Below, in pieces: positions 48,461 to 60,588 of a stretch of DNA of 64,000 nucleotides. The position numbers and the translations under genes were made by a program. Under the pieces are notes generated by a model, which made no database searches, had not been told where the DNA came from, and was given only the letters and a program-made list of their open reading frames with translations. This stretch comes from Panulirus ornatus (taxonomy: Eukaryota; Arthropoda; Malacostraca; Decapoda; Palinuridae): positions 57,552,424 to 57,616,423 of the forward strand of contig NC_092225.1 of NCBI RefSeq assembly GCF_036320965.1, in the 5' to 3' direction. Position 1 is the stretch's first letter; every line of letters starts with the position of its first letter.

Positions 48461-49099
48461 GGGATGGAAGGCACAGAAATCCTCAGAATATTACTACAAA
48501 GTGAAATAAAGACAAAATATGAATATATTGAGAATAATGCTCCTGGGGATGAAATGGATTCAAATCGTTGAGCAAGGTCGAAAAAATAAAAACAGAAAGT
48601 GGGTTTAGACGTACTTTAGTACCACCTCGCGTTTGATGTCCTCAGCTGTCCATTTTCTTTAGTTCGACTTTAGCACCTGATGCACTTGGCTACCTCATGA
48701 GCTACATAGAAGTAATAACGTCGACATGAGAACTCATTCATAACAAGAACAGAAAAGCACTCGCAAAGTATGAATGTGAAGGCGTAACGTAGAATTATCA
48801 CTGGTATATATACTGGTCTCAGAATTCTGTCATCAGCTTGCAAAATATTCATACAAAACTATAACGTAGAAATATCACCGGCATACACTACACGCGAAAT
48901 TCTATCATCCACTGCAAAACTCATATCAGTTTTGAGAGTACCTGACAGTTTGACGTATAGGTGTTTCCTGCAGCTGAGCCACAGCTGCTCTCGTAAATTT
49001 CCTGTTTTTTACGATAAATCCCACCGCCCCTCCGAGGTCTGTCCACGGTAAAATAGTGTATATCGATTACCTATAGAGGAACTCTGCACGCAGAAGTTA
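48461..49099. other. Unassigned sequence
   Basis: An imperfect duplication of about 65 bp is visible: aacgtagaattatcactggt (48787) and aacgtagaaatatcaccggc (48863), each followed by ata.act and a ttct.tcatc word. Nothing else is recognised. Confidence 0.45.
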
Positions 49100-49685
49100 A
49101 CATGAAAGGCTTTGGTGTGTCAGGAGACACAGCCGGAGGGAGGATGTGATGGTGAGAGCTGTGGTGTAGCAGTGAACATAGCCGACAAGGGTTGTGTTAT
49201 GGTGAGAGCTGTGGTGTAGCAGTGAACACAGCTGGCAAGGGGGAGTTAAGGTGAGAGCTGTGGTGTAGCAGTTAACATAGCCGACAATGGGGGATGTTAT
49301 GGTGAGATCTGTGATGTAGCAGTGAACACAGCCGACAAGGGTTGTGTTATGGTGAGAGCTGTGGTGTAGCAGTGAACACAGCTGGCAAGGGGGAGTTAAG
49401 GTGAGAGCTGTGGTGTAGCAGTTAACATAGCCGACAATGGGGGATGTTATGGTGAGATCTGTGATGTAGCAGTGAACATAGCCGACAAGGGTTGTGTTAT
49501 GGTGATAGCTGTGGTGTAGCAGTTAACACAGCTGGCAAGGGGGAGTTAAGGTGAGAACTGTGGTGTCGCAGTTAACACTGCTGGCAAGGGGGAGTTAAGG
49601 TAAAATCTGTGGTGTTGGAGTTAACATAGCTGACAAGGGGGAGTTAAGGTGAGACCTGTGATGAGACATAACACAGCTGGCATGT
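49100..49685. repeat. 50-bp minisatellite with 150-bp higher-order unit
   Basis: The unit ggtgagagctgtggtgtagc, agtgaacatagccgacaagg, gttgtgttat recurs every 49-50 bases about 12 times. Three distinguishable unit types alternate, so 49201-49350 and 49351-49500 are almost identical 150-base blocks. Units at the right end are more diverged. Confidence 0.96.
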
Positions 49686-50639
49686 CTATCTAGATAATAT
49701 TTTAACAGTCACTGTTTATCAGTGTAATTCTACTTCACTGCCATCACCATCTCAACTCCCCTCCTCACACACAATCGTTGCCACAGCCACTGTGTAGGAA
49801 ATGCCAAGGCGAGGACGTATATACACCACTTGCGTCACCTTGCTTAACTAATATGTGAGGTACTCTTTACTCCTATTATTCGATGTCACTCACAACACTC
49901 GCCTGAATCTCTGGACTCAGAAACAGGTTGGTGACGTCACACGCAACACTCATTTTGAAGATTTACCCATTTCGAAATAACTGCGTTTTTTTGTGTGTTT
50001 AAGAGAATGAAACGTGACTATTATATCTCATCCTTTTTTTCTATCCTTGATAAATCCAGGTTTGGACAGGATACAATGGCTGAAATTAATGTCTCTAAAA
50101 CCCAGTTTTTGCCTATTTCTTCTTCTAATCTCCTCACGTTTTTCCTATTTTCTTTTTCATGTATCTGTAATTCTATCACTTAGCACAATGAACGAATTTG
50201 TGATTATCACTGTAAACCTAAACCGCCGTCAAAAACTTTACCTTGACACTCACCATGAACAAAGACTATGAAACAAATGCATTACTAATCTGATCAATGA
50301 TTGGTAAAAACAGCAGATTGGAACTCCTTTCTTATAACGAAAATAAAGCGAACAGCAACCATCTCTGGCACACGATAAAGAAAACTACACACATCCCATA
50401 CCATCCCAACCCCAACACATGAATTACTAAACCAAATAACAACACCCTTTCATCTGAAGGACACAGACAGGCAGAAAGACAGAGACAAAAAGACAGATAG
50501 ATAGACAGACAGGTTCGTGAAACACCATTAAAAAACACCCACAAACCAACAATACCCATAGCCACAAGAGTCATGAGAATTTCACACAAAAAAAGCCCAC
50601 CCTGAAGCTACTATTCACCCTTGCTTCACTACCAATGAC
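49686..50639. other. Unassigned sequence
   Basis: No repeat or domain recognised. Minus-strand sequence near the right border may be a decayed continuation of the LINE at 50640. Confidence 0.4.
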
Positions 50640-51290
50640 ATTCGCCCCTCATTTACGATGTTATATACTCCCTCTGTGACAGGTAATGACATATCAAACT
50701 TCCACATTGAGTGCTCTGGCTGAATTACAATCGAGGCACTGGAACATATCTTCAGTCACTAATGGTTACATAAAAATCCTGAGACCTTGAGAAGGGCAGT
50801 GTTCTTGTGTGATGTAGTGTTGCATGCTTGTTGTTGACTGATAAGTGTCAGGATGCTCAAAGGTAACTATGGAGTCATCTGTATATGAGAGGACTTCCAC
50901 CCTGTGGTCTAAGTCGGGTAACAGGAGGTCATGGAGGTAGAGCCTGAAGAGGGTAGGAGAAAGAACCGCCTCCTGGAAGACTCCATTGTAGAGATTGATG
51001 AATTTAAAGGTGAAGCCTCTGAGAATGACTTTGGCTTGGCAACCATCTATGAAGCTGATTACTTTTATTTGTCATTCTTTTGGAGGGTGATGTCAAGCGT
51101 ATGTTGTGTGAGGGAGTCACGGGACCATGTCACACGGCCGGTTGATTTCTATTACCACTAGTATGGTGTAGGAGGGGACTGTGGTTGCTGAAGCCATCCA
51201 GTATGTGTTAAATCAGTTGTACGTGCAATGACTGGATCAAATTTCCGAGGAATGTGGGTACAGCTGACGGCATTGAAACGCTTCCTCCAT
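50640..51290 (-). mobile_element. Jockey-like LINE RT remnant
   Basis: Minus strand. ILDGFSNHSPLLHH and, in another frame, YTILVVIEINRPCDMV (about 51140-51105) correspond to the segment around the first catalytic Asp (consensus AIDLS.AFDTV, here with Asp replaced). Then SFIDGCQAKVILRGFTFKF, NGVFQEAVLSPTLFRLYLHD (consensus GVPQGAVLSPTLFNLYLHDLP) and HRVEVLSYTDDSIV with catalytic YTDD at about 50873. HPDTYQSTTSMQHY follows in place. Stops interrupt upstream and downstream. This is the strongest RT-core match in the window. The conserved spacing of motifs makes the call firm despite decay. The family is probably the same as the endonuclease piece at 3530-4140. Confidence 0.85.
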
Positions 51291-51600
51291 GACATCTACC
51301 CTTACTTACAACCACAATTATCACTACCATCTCCACCATAACTATCAGCATACCAGTCACAACCACCATCACTTGCACTCATGTCTACACCATCAACACG
51401 ATACCAGACACCACACGAAAAACACGCACACACCACTACCACAACCATTACACCTCCACCATCCTGCCCCTAAACTTCACACTACCACCGCAAGCAGCAT
51501 CATCTCCATGAACATCACCATCATTCTTCTCACTATCATAATCCTTCCCACCACATTATGACCACCGTCTCTCACCATCGTCACCATCACCATCCCAGCA
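51291..51600. repeat. Low-complexity CAC/CAT/ACC-rich tract
   Basis: Imperfect runs of cac, cat and acc triplets for about 300 bases, without strict periodicity. Confidence 0.85.
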
Positions 51601-52739
51601 ACAACTCTGGTCTGGAATACAACTGTGTTTCATGGAACCACATCCCTAGCCGCTAAACACTACATTAATCAAAATAATTAACTGTCATACGGGAGGATTA
51701 GTTTCTGGGAGTTTCCGGCATCTTATGAGCAGCCAAAAAGACCTTCTCAGCAGAATACAGTCCAGTGCTGTTCAAACTTCACACTTTAATCTACATTTAG
51801 ACCCGAGGGACACTGATGTCTGACGGTAAGTACACTCCTTGTACGAGCAACGTACATGGTGTATACGAACACTGAACTTAGGGCCTTGCCTGACTCTGAG
51901 CGGGAGGAGCAAAACCTTAAAGGGATATCTAAACTCATTACCTTAACTTATAGCAACTGTTGCTAGAGGGGATGAGTCGCGAATATATAATTCTTGATGA
52001 AAAGGAATTTAAAGCATCTTTCAACATAATACGTGATCAAATTAAATTATTTTCATTATGGCATCACTATTTTACGTAACTGGGAAAATAGGGAGCTGGA
52101 ATTCATATCAATCAGCAGGATATAGAGAAGAAAATGTCTACATTTGTCGAAATTTACACAAATGGGGAACACAGCTCCGAGTGAGACAGTCTGAGCCACA
52201 AGCGTAGAGGCAGTGTGGCAGGCCAACAAGACGAGGAATCCATGAGAGGAATCCTATAGTATCTGTACAGAAATAATTCCACTTGAAGATAGCTGGTGTG
52301 GGAGTGGTCTAAGCACCAGTACACCTACGATACTGACCCACTACTTCCTGGGTAAGATTTGAAGGCCTGGCTCTGAATGGTTTGGACAACGCAACGCTCT
52401 TCACAATGTTCAGAGGCACTGATCCCCTTTAGAAGGACTGTGACTGTTGTGGAGAGGAAGGTAAAGGCTACTGTAAAGGGTACAAAACCGTTCCTCAACT
52501 GAACCAAGATCCCTACGTTGTGGCAAGATCACATCGAATGTACTTGTAAGTTAGCAAGTAACAAGCGAGTAATTAACGACGTAACCCCCTTTATGCAGCT
52601 GATCCTATTGTATTAAATCTATGGTCATATAATTCATAATTTCCACACCATAGTTTTTTTCATAATGTTATCCGTATTACAGGTTTAATTATTATTTCAA
52701 AGGCTTTGAGCTCCCTGAAGAAGTGTTGAATAATTCTGA
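51601..52739. other. Unassigned sequence
   Basis: No recognisable feature. A 60-codon minus frame (52507-52325) shows no known domain. Confidence 0.4.
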
Positions 52740-52845
52740 TCATCAAAAACTCTCTTACACATAATTATGAAGTTAAATTATCTTACACATGATTATCAAG
52801 TTAAATATCTTACACATAACTATCAAGTTGAATTATCTTACACAA
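52740..52845. repeat. About 30-bp tandem repeat, 3-4 copies
   Basis: The phrase tcttacacataattatcaag followed by ttaaattat recurs with small indels. Confidence 0.85.
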
Positions 52846-53537
52846 TTTCTCCATTTCTTTCTTTCTTCCCAAAAACTTTATGGAAACTGGCTACTTCATT
52901 TAAGTGTTAGTATACCTATTCATAGATTAAGGTTTTCTTTTATTAGAGGTTAACTTATGTTACTCCAATTCACTATTTTCTCTCAGGCATTTAAACGATC
53001 CTACACAAAACGTTTTCCCTTTCCTTGGGAACCAATGAAACCCCATCTATGCTTCCGTTTTCCATTTTCTTCTACACTTTTCCTTCTTCTCTTGATAAAA
53101 CCTAAGTTTCCCTTCAATGGATTTCTTCAGATGAGGTTACTCTACTTCATACATTATTTCACTTGAAGGTTTATTTTCTTCTAAGAGACTCGACACAAAG
53201 TCTGAATTCTTATAGTCAGAACTGACCCATTTGAAGGTTAAAGCTTCGCTCCTACTGTTCAGATATCCTGCTGAACGTATTCAGCCCTTGCTCCTGCGTG
53301 CCAGCGCGTCCTATCGTAAGCTTTGCATGTAGATGTGCCTCCCCGAGTGTGATGGTGTCGTTCGAATTCTCCTGCCGCAATTTTTTTTTTTCCCTGAAAA
53401 CATCTCCCCCTTCATCAGACCGTCACAGAAAACGAGTAGGGCAAAAAGGCTCCAGCAACTGCCGTGCAAGGTAATTCAGTTCTAACAAGATGGTTATGAG
53501 ATGCTTTTAACAGCATGTAACTGTCTAAGGAAGACTA

Positions 53538-53548
<11 letters not shown>
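52846..53548. other. Unassigned sequence
   Basis: No recognisable feature. Confidence 0.4.

Positions 53549-53598
<50 letters not shown>
53549..53598. repeat. (AT)n array
   Basis: About 24 units immediately outside the poly(A) end of the minus-strand LINE. Confidence 0.98.
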
Positions 53599-53599
<1 letters not shown>

Positions 53600-54630
53600 T
53601 TTTTTTTTATTTTGCATCGTCGCTGTCTCCCGCGTTTGCGAGGTAGCGCAAGGAAACAGACGAAAGAAATGGCCCAACCCACCCCTATGCACATGTATAT
53701 ACATACACGTCCACACACGCAAATATACATACCTACACAGCTTTCCATGGTTTACCCCAGACGCTTCACATGCCCTGATTCAATCCACTGACAGCACGTC
53801 AACCCCGGTATACCACATCGATCCAATTCACTCTATTCCTTGCCCTCCTTTCACCCTCCTGCATGTTCAGGCTCCGATCACACAAAATTTTTTTCACTCC
53901 ATCTTTCCACCTCCAATTTGGTCTCCCACTTCTCGTTCCCTCCACCTCCGACACATATATCCTCTTGGTCAATCTTTCCTCACTCATTCTCTCCATGTGC
54001 CCAAACCATTTCAAAACACCCTCTTCTGCTCTCTCAACCACGCTCTTTTTATTTCCACACATCTCTCTTACCCTTACGTTACTTACTCGATCAAACCACC
54101 TCACACCACACATTGTCCTCAAACATCTCATTTCCAGCACATCAACCTCCTGCGCACAACTCTATCCATAGCCCACGCCTCGCAACCATACAACATTGTT
54201 GGAACCACTATTCCTTCAAACATACCCATTTTTGCTTTCCGAGATAATGTTCTCGACTTTCACACATTCTTCAAGGCTCCCAGGATTTTCGCCCCCTCCC
54301 CCACCCTATGATCCACTTCTGCTTCCATTGTTCCATCCGCTGCCAGATCCACTCCCAGATATCTAAAACACTTTACTTCCTCCAGTTTTTCTCCATTCAA
54401 ACTTACCTCCCAATTGACTTGACCCTCAACCCTACTGTACCTAATAACCTTGCTCTTATTCACATTTACTCTTAACTTTCTTCTTTCACACACTTTACCA
54501 AACTCAGTCACCAGCTTCTGCAGTTTCTCACATGAATCAGCCACCAGCGCTGTATCATCAGCGAACAACAACTGACTCACTTCCCAAGCTCTCTCATCCA
54601 CAACAGACTTCATACTTGCCCCTCTTTCCA

Positions 54631-54631
<1 letters not shown>
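53599..54631 (-). mobile_element. LINE family A, longest 3' copy
   Basis: Minus strand. The copy begins at an (AT)n array (54631) with RGASMKSVVDERAWEVSQL and then LLFADDTALVADS, the intact RT catalytic FADD motif. FGKVCERRKLRVNVNKSKV, KCFRYLGVDLAADG and GEGAKILGALKNV follow (frame 54676-54260). A one-base deletion near 54140 shifts frame, after which MLEMRCLRTMCGVRWFDRVS runs to GRPNWRWKDGVKKI and VVYRG (frame 54140-53799), with one codon-sized deletion in the GTRR.RGRP segment. The 3' UTR and terminal gctacctcgcaaacgcggga are complete, with a short A run. It is the only family A copy here that reaches the active-site motif intact. Confidence 0.92.

Positions 54632-54661
<30 letters not shown>
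54632..54661. repeat. (AT)n array at LINE A 5' truncation
   Basis: About 14 units with an aaat interruption at the left edge. Confidence 0.95.
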
Positions 54662-54663
<2 letters not shown>

Positions 54664-54775
54664 ACTTTATAAGCACTGGAATTATATTCAGAACTGTTTT
54701 TTGTCATTGGAAACCAACCTTTCATGAGTTTATGTTGGAATTTTGTTCATAAAATTACCAGATTAAATTCACATA

Positions 54776-54867
54776 AAAGAAGGAACAGAGAAGGGGGTCA
54801 GGTGAGGATATTCCCTCTAAGGCCCAGTTCTGTGTTCTTACCGCTACCTTGCTAACGCGGGAAATGG

Positions 54868-54870
<3 letters not shown>
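54776..54870 (+). mobile_element. SINE-like family D, copy 7 (5'-truncated)
   Basis: Starts at aaaagaaggaacagagaagg and runs to gctaccttgctaacgcggga and aatggcaaat. The first 140 bases of the family are absent. It is not preceded by (AT)n, so it looks like an ordinary 5'-truncated insertion, but its tail passes into an (AT)n array. Confidence 0.85.

Positions 54871-54935
<65 letters not shown>
54871..54935. repeat. (AT)n array between D copies 7 and 8
   Basis: About 32 units joining two D elements head to tail. Confidence 0.98.
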
Positions 54936-54937
<2 letters not shown>

Positions 54938-55174
54938 CCCTGGGGATGGGGGAGAAAGAATACTTCCCACGTATTCCCTGCGTGTTGTAGAAGGCGACTA
55001 AAAGGGGAGGGAGCGGGGGGCTGGAAATCCTCCCCTCTCTTTTTTTTTTTTAATTTTTCCAAAAGAGGGAACAGAGAAGGGACCCAGGTGAGGATATTCC
55101 CTCAAGGGCCCAGTCCTCTGTTCTCACCGCTACCTCGCTAATGCGGGAAATGGCGAATAGTGTGAAAGAAAGAA

Positions 55175-55176
<2 letters not shown>
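54936..55176 (+). mobile_element. SINE-like family D, copy 8
   Basis: Full length from gtccctggggatgggggaga to gctacctcgctaatgcggga, aatggcgaatagtgtg and agaaagaaag. Confidence 0.88.

Positions 55177-55247
<71 letters not shown>
55177..55247. repeat. (AT)n array
   Basis: About 35 units following the A-rich end of D copy 8. Confidence 0.98.
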
Positions 55248-55250
<3 letters not shown>

Positions 55251-55499
55251 TGCGTGTGGTTATCTCACTAATTATCATGTGTTGCAGCTCTGGAAATGGT
55301 GAAACGAACAGATTAGCAACATAGAGGAGGACATAGCGTGCATTGTAAGGGGTTCTTGATGTAAAAGGTAGAATCATAATGTTTTGTGTAGAGGTCAGTA
55401 GGGTGTGTATGTGTGGTACCGATCTTTTTTTTTTTTTCCAATGGGTGTGATTATTCCACGTTCTGTAAGTTACTGTTATATACCAAAGTTCCCATCACT

Positions 55500-55955
55500 C
55501 TCAAGCCCCATAGGTCGTTCTTTAGCTTTCCCTGACCATTTTATACGCCCTGGTTCAGGCCACAGACAGCACTTCATACGTTGTATGCCATGCTGCTCCA
55601 TGTACCCCTCTCACCATCCTAAATGCTCAGGATCCATCAACTCAAAGATTGTTTCACGAAATTATTCTATCTTCTCGGCCTTCATATCCCCACTTTGCTC
55701 CCTCTACTTCTGACATGTAGATCCACTTAGTCAGTCTCTCTTCGCTCATCCTCTCCGTAAAACCGAACTCTTTCAACAACTTCTGTCATACTCCGTTTAC
55801 TAATACACTATTTCTTACCCTGCCATTCCTTACATGACCAACCCTATTTACCTCACATACTTACAACATGTCCATCCTTTTCCCATTCTTTTGCATTCGT
55901 ACAACACCATCGGCGCAACTATGCCATCTACCATATCTACGTTTGCATTCCCATA
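55500..55955 (-). mobile_element. LINE family A, strongly diverged RT C-terminus
   Basis: The minus strand reads NANVDMVDGIVAPMVLYECK (family consensus KAKMGMFEGIVVPTMLYGCE) from about 55950, and farther on ERMSEERLTKWIYMSEVEG. The DNA order also matches the 13.3-kb copy (ctcactcatcctctcc, gacatgtagatccacttagtc). Stops and indels are frequent, so this is an old copy. It lies just beside a GT array. Confidence 0.7.
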
Positions 55956-55962
55956 TATATTT

Positions 55963-55976
55963 GTGTGTGCGCGCGC

Positions 55977-56031
<55 letters not shown>

Positions 56032-56040
56032 CGCGTGTGC
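55963..56040. repeat. (GT)n with GC-alternating ends
   Basis: tgtgtgtgcgcgcgcgcg leads into about 25 GT units and ends in gcgagcgcgtgtgc, all alternating purine-pyrimidine apart from one break. Confidence 0.97.
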
Positions 56041-57742
56041 AGATTATGACCCAAACCGTAAAATTGATGGGATTGGTGACATGACACGGACCTTGATGGA
56101 TCATCAGGTGGTGGTGGGAGTTACGAGTATAGCTGTGAACTCACACGCCACACTTCCTATAAACAACAGCCCTCACAATGCAGAATACACTCATTCAGAA
56201 CACTTTGTTGTGCAGTGAAATACCACCACAGGTGGGGGGGGGGGGACAGTCAGGCACTGGTAACCAACCGGATGAAAAAACAAAACAAATGCGTCATTTT
56301 CCACCCAGTGAAAACGGCCAAACCTTTAGTGTTATTGGAACAGCTATTGATACGCAGGACAGCGGACGGGGGGGTGGAGCTGCCTATTCCTGTATGATGC
56401 TATCATTTACGACCGAGTACTTGGCATCAGTGTTTTGGCCAACGGGGAGCTCAAACTTGTTCAGCAGCGTGTTGATTTACCATGGTTCCATCAATGGTTG
56501 GAACAGGCTGTCTCTCTGACCTCCATTCTCATTGTTATCTTGGTTCACTCCCTCATTCTCGCTGATAATGTGGGAAAGGACCTTTGTGATACAGTGGAAG
56601 TCAGTTCCCTGTCTTATATCCTCACACTTCTCTCCCATTTAGACTGACGATGCTCAGACTAAAGTAGCAAACTTCTATGATGGATAGAAGTACAGTACTG
56701 TTAGCCTCACCTCCCTGACTTGACCCACATGATGTTGGTTTATAAGCACTTCTTCTTCAGCACAATGTTTTTGTTCTCCGACTGTCCTTTGGATGAACAG
56801 GATTTCACGAAGGATTCCCTAAAATCAAGTTTAATCATCCTTAACCATAAGTTCAGTTGGAATTACCTATCATAGTTTGCATGTAGTTCATCCCAGGACA
56901 AAGTGATTATTACGAAGGGAATTTCTCCCCTGACGGCTATCACCTCAGCTATCCTCATCTCAAGACTCACCCACCTCACTTCCCTCCCTCGCCTGGACCT
57001 AACCTCTCCAGTTTGCACAGGAAAACCATCTCACCCTACGTCCAAGAACGTCATGAGACTCTTTACTTCCCTCAGCTCGTATGTATTTAGGTGTATTGAC
57101 AGCTCGAGTTCATGTGGTATTTGTAACACCAATTCATGAGGCAACTTTTATATGAAATGTGGCCATCCAATCAATGATATTTTACTATGTCTAGAATATT
57201 CGTTATCTTTATAACTAATGAATAATTTGCCATTTTTGATATCAACAAGTTCCTTTCTCCGGTTCAAAGTTTCAATAAAAGTTGAGTGACTTTGCTTTTT
57301 ATATTCGATGGCAATTATTTGGATCCCGGCGAACGAGGAGACTGTTTACAAAACAACCGTCCACCGATAGAATGTTGATATCATGCCTGGACTTGGTACG
57401 TGAACCTCTAACAGACTACTGGTTAATTTAGATTGTTTTCCCTTTAATATCATTCGCATCCTCGATCTCTCCATTCGCCCTCTCCTCCTTGTCTGTGGTC
57501 CTTCCTGCTTCCAACCATTAGCCCCTACCCTTATTTCTCCTCCCATCCCTCGTTCCCTTCTCTCCTATCCACCTCCTCCTCATCTATCCACCTTCGCACA
57601 CTCTCTGCTGCCCCCCAGAGTGTGTCCCAGTGACAGATGACGCAATACAGTGTCCTTTAAACATATCACGCCATAGTATACGTTCACGCGAGGTGACGGT
57701 GAGTCATGACCAAGAATAATATAACCATGATATAAACGAAAG
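56041..57742. other. Unassigned sequence (1.7 kb)
   Basis: Contains a G run near 56235-56245 and no recognisable domain. Two frames of 113 and 78 codons lack any family resemblance. Confidence 0.4.
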
Positions 57743-58013
57743 CAAAGGTTCTTAACCTGTGGTCCATGGCCCATTTCCCAGTGGTCCATGACCCATTTCC
57801 CAGTGGTCCAATGAAGAATAGAAATGAATGAATGAATGAATGAATGAACCAAAAAATCAATTTTACCATCTGTAGTAAAGGTCTGAGTGGAAGTATTCGT
57901 TCCTGATTGTGATTTCAGACCTGATATAATGCTGGAAATATGCCGAAGGTGGTCCAAAGACACAGCGGGTCTTTCCAAGTGGTCCACATACATGAAAAGG
58001 TTAAGAACCCCTG
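57743..58013. mobile_element. hAT-like MITE, 271 bp
   Basis: The left end is caaaggttcttaacctgtgg and tcc. The right end, reverse complemented, is caggggttcttaaccttttc and then ...gtggacc. hAT transposons commonly start CAG.GGTTCTNAACC, so both ends fit after a few changes. Inside are a 22-bp duplication (ggtccatggcccatttccca) and an interrupted (GAAT)n tract. No transposase remains. The 8-bp flanks (aacgaaag and aagcagag) match at only 5 positions, so the target duplication is not convincing. Confidence 0.7.
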
Positions 58014-58922
58014 AAGCAGAGGGTCATACAGTTCAGGGAATGGCTGAAATATGCGTAAGAAAGAAGTTATCCGATCCTGGCCGAGTAGGAGCCTAAGAAA
58101 CGTAGAAGAGATAAGACTCGAGGTCGATATATATGTGGCTGTGGTGGCTGGGCAGATGAGGGCTTGAAACTCTCGATTTGCACCACCTCTCCGGCCTCTG
58201 CCATCCGACAGTATGAGAACCGTTCAGGATTTTGCTGCTGAGGAGGTCGGTCCGTGTGGTGCTACCTTATACCCGGAATCTGGTGTCTCCGTTCTAGTGG
58301 AAGGAGGTTGGCTATACTGCTGGGCTGACGGTCAGGATTAGCAGCACTGCCAACATCAGTCAATCAATTGAGTAATGCAGTTAGAGGCATCAAAGACTTT
58401 CCTTTTTTTTCATTATTCCGCTCTACTTCGCTTGCTGTAAACTCTGATGACCTCTCTATTCTAGGGGGGGTGAACGGATTCATTTCAACCTCTACATCAT
58501 CTAACCTTCACACGCGAAGACCCGCTCTCGTGCACCTCTGCTCACCCCAGCCATTTAACAACCTTTCTTTTACATATCCTTTCCTCTCCATTAATAGTCT
58601 TTCACTCACATCGTATAGTAGATGCCCCTCAGAATCAACCCTCATTTCTCTAGGCATTTCGACCCCTCAGGCATCCACCGTAACTGGTAAATCCTTTTTA
58701 TAATTTACCAATTATATTCTTTATCCTTCCAGTGACTTTTCAACTGTTAATTACAAAATGCCACTCGAGTATCAGATTATAACCGTGGACAGTCCACATC
58801 AGTCAAGATCAGCCAGCACTCTGAGTGCTGCATATGAAGACAACCAGGTGTCGTCCGCGACATTCCCACCAGTGTCACGGAAATGTGATATGAAGACACA
58901 ACACGCGTTCGTTGGTCGAGCT

Positions 58923-58924
<2 letters not shown>
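58014..58924. other. Unassigned sequence
   Basis: No recognisable feature. A 111-codon plus frame (58368-58703) is Ser/Leu-rich with no domain. Confidence 0.4.

Positions 58925-58980
<56 letters not shown>
58925..58980. repeat. (CT)n microsatellite
   Basis: About 28 uninterrupted units. Confidence 0.99.
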
Positions 58981-58983
<3 letters not shown>

Positions 58984-59150
58984 CTGGCTATCCATCTGTC
59001 AATTCGGGAGAGCACAGTGGTCATCCGTGAGCAGCTTCTTTCCTGACTCTCCTTGTGGGAGGTGAAGCTTCCCTTCCTGTTGATGCTTCCAGGTACGTTG
59101 ATCGGATCTTCTTTTCTCTCCTTTCTTTCCCATTTATCCGTTGTACATGA

Positions 59151-59152
<2 letters not shown>

Positions 59153-59195
<43 letters not shown>
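59153..59195. repeat. (CT)n microsatellite
   Basis: About 21 uninterrupted units. Confidence 0.99.
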
Positions 59196-59197
<2 letters not shown>

Positions 59198-60474
59198 ATT
59201 TATGTTCTCATCGCTCCAGTTCCTGACGCTTAATGCATCCGGAACAGAAGGTGGAGGCTACGGATTTCTTCCATCATCCTGAATCTCGCTTTTGTATTCA
59301 GTCTCGAGACATCGCCAATCTCTTCTCCGTAAAGTTGAACATAACTTCAGTAAAGAGGAAGCGTTCTGATACGTCGTCTTCCTTCACTGATGATCATCTC
59401 TCTGTTCCTGAACCAAAACCATCATCTCCATTACCTTCTGGAACTCAACATTCTCAAACTTAGATTTCCTGCCGATATTATCGGCTTATTGAAAGTTTCC
59501 TCTGCACGTTTAATATTCCCACACGTGCCTGCTTGAGCCAATATTCAGGAGGCTTTCTTTAACCCACAAAGGCATCCACGCCATCACCGAAAGCCTGGTG
59601 GCACATATTACACATTCTTGCCTTTACATTCTTCGGCACTTCAATGAAAACGTGCACCAACACTTCCTCCATTCTCAACATCCTAACACTGTACCCATAC
59701 ACTCTCGTCAACACACATACATTATGTTAGTCTCGTTACCTTTACAATAATCATTTTGGGATTATGTATGCATGTGCAGCGGCAGTTTATTCTATTTGTC
59801 TTTATCTCAAGAAGTGTGACCAAACAGGAATTGGATCTTCAAGATGGAGACGCTCCAGTGCATTGTAAAGAGTGAGGATTATCTCTTAATAGACTTGACT
59901 TCTAATGTTCTACCCATGAAACCTGTCTCTTTTTATCTATTTTCTATGCATTGCTTACTTGAGATTGATTGGACTCTTTATCTCTCTGAAGGTCATTTGA
60001 ATTCGCTCTGCATCTTCCCTTCGCGTACTTACAGTCGATGTGTAAAACTTTTTTTTCACTTATCAACATCACAGTTCATTTGGCACCTGTGAACCCAATT
60101 AGTCAACATAAACTTTCAGCTTCAGACGTTCAATTTCTGTCGTTGCTTTATTTTCCAAATTAGCATCGTCTGTGAAAGTCCATATCTTATGATTGTTGGG
60201 TAATTGGTGACCTTTAGAATGATTCGCAATCTGGTCTCAAATAAGGTTTACATAAACTAATTTGGCGATGATTTACGGATGGGAACATATTACAGCTTTG
60301 GAAGAACAGTATCACATTGGCTGATTTCAATCATCTGAAACCAAATTTGAAAAGAGCAAACTAAGGTCTTCCCAGTCACACTTTTAGCTTCTTTCATTGT
60401 TATAGGATAAAACTTATCACGAACTATCGTTTTCCACACACTCATTCCATTTCATGCTGACATATACGTATACT
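59196..60474. other. Unassigned sequence
   Basis: No recognisable feature. Confidence 0.4.
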
Positions 60475-60511
60475 GTGTGTGTGTGTGTGTGTGTGTATGT
60501 GTGTGTGTGTA

Positions 60512-60586
<75 letters not shown>
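60475..60586. repeat. (GT)n microsatellite with GTAT interruptions
   Basis: About 55 GT units with three tatg interruptions. Confidence 0.99.

Positions 60587-60588
<2 letters not shown>

Noticed and set aside
52260..52530. LINE remnant on the minus strand
   Set aside because: Frames looked plausible in length but I could not place any conserved RT or endonuclease motif.
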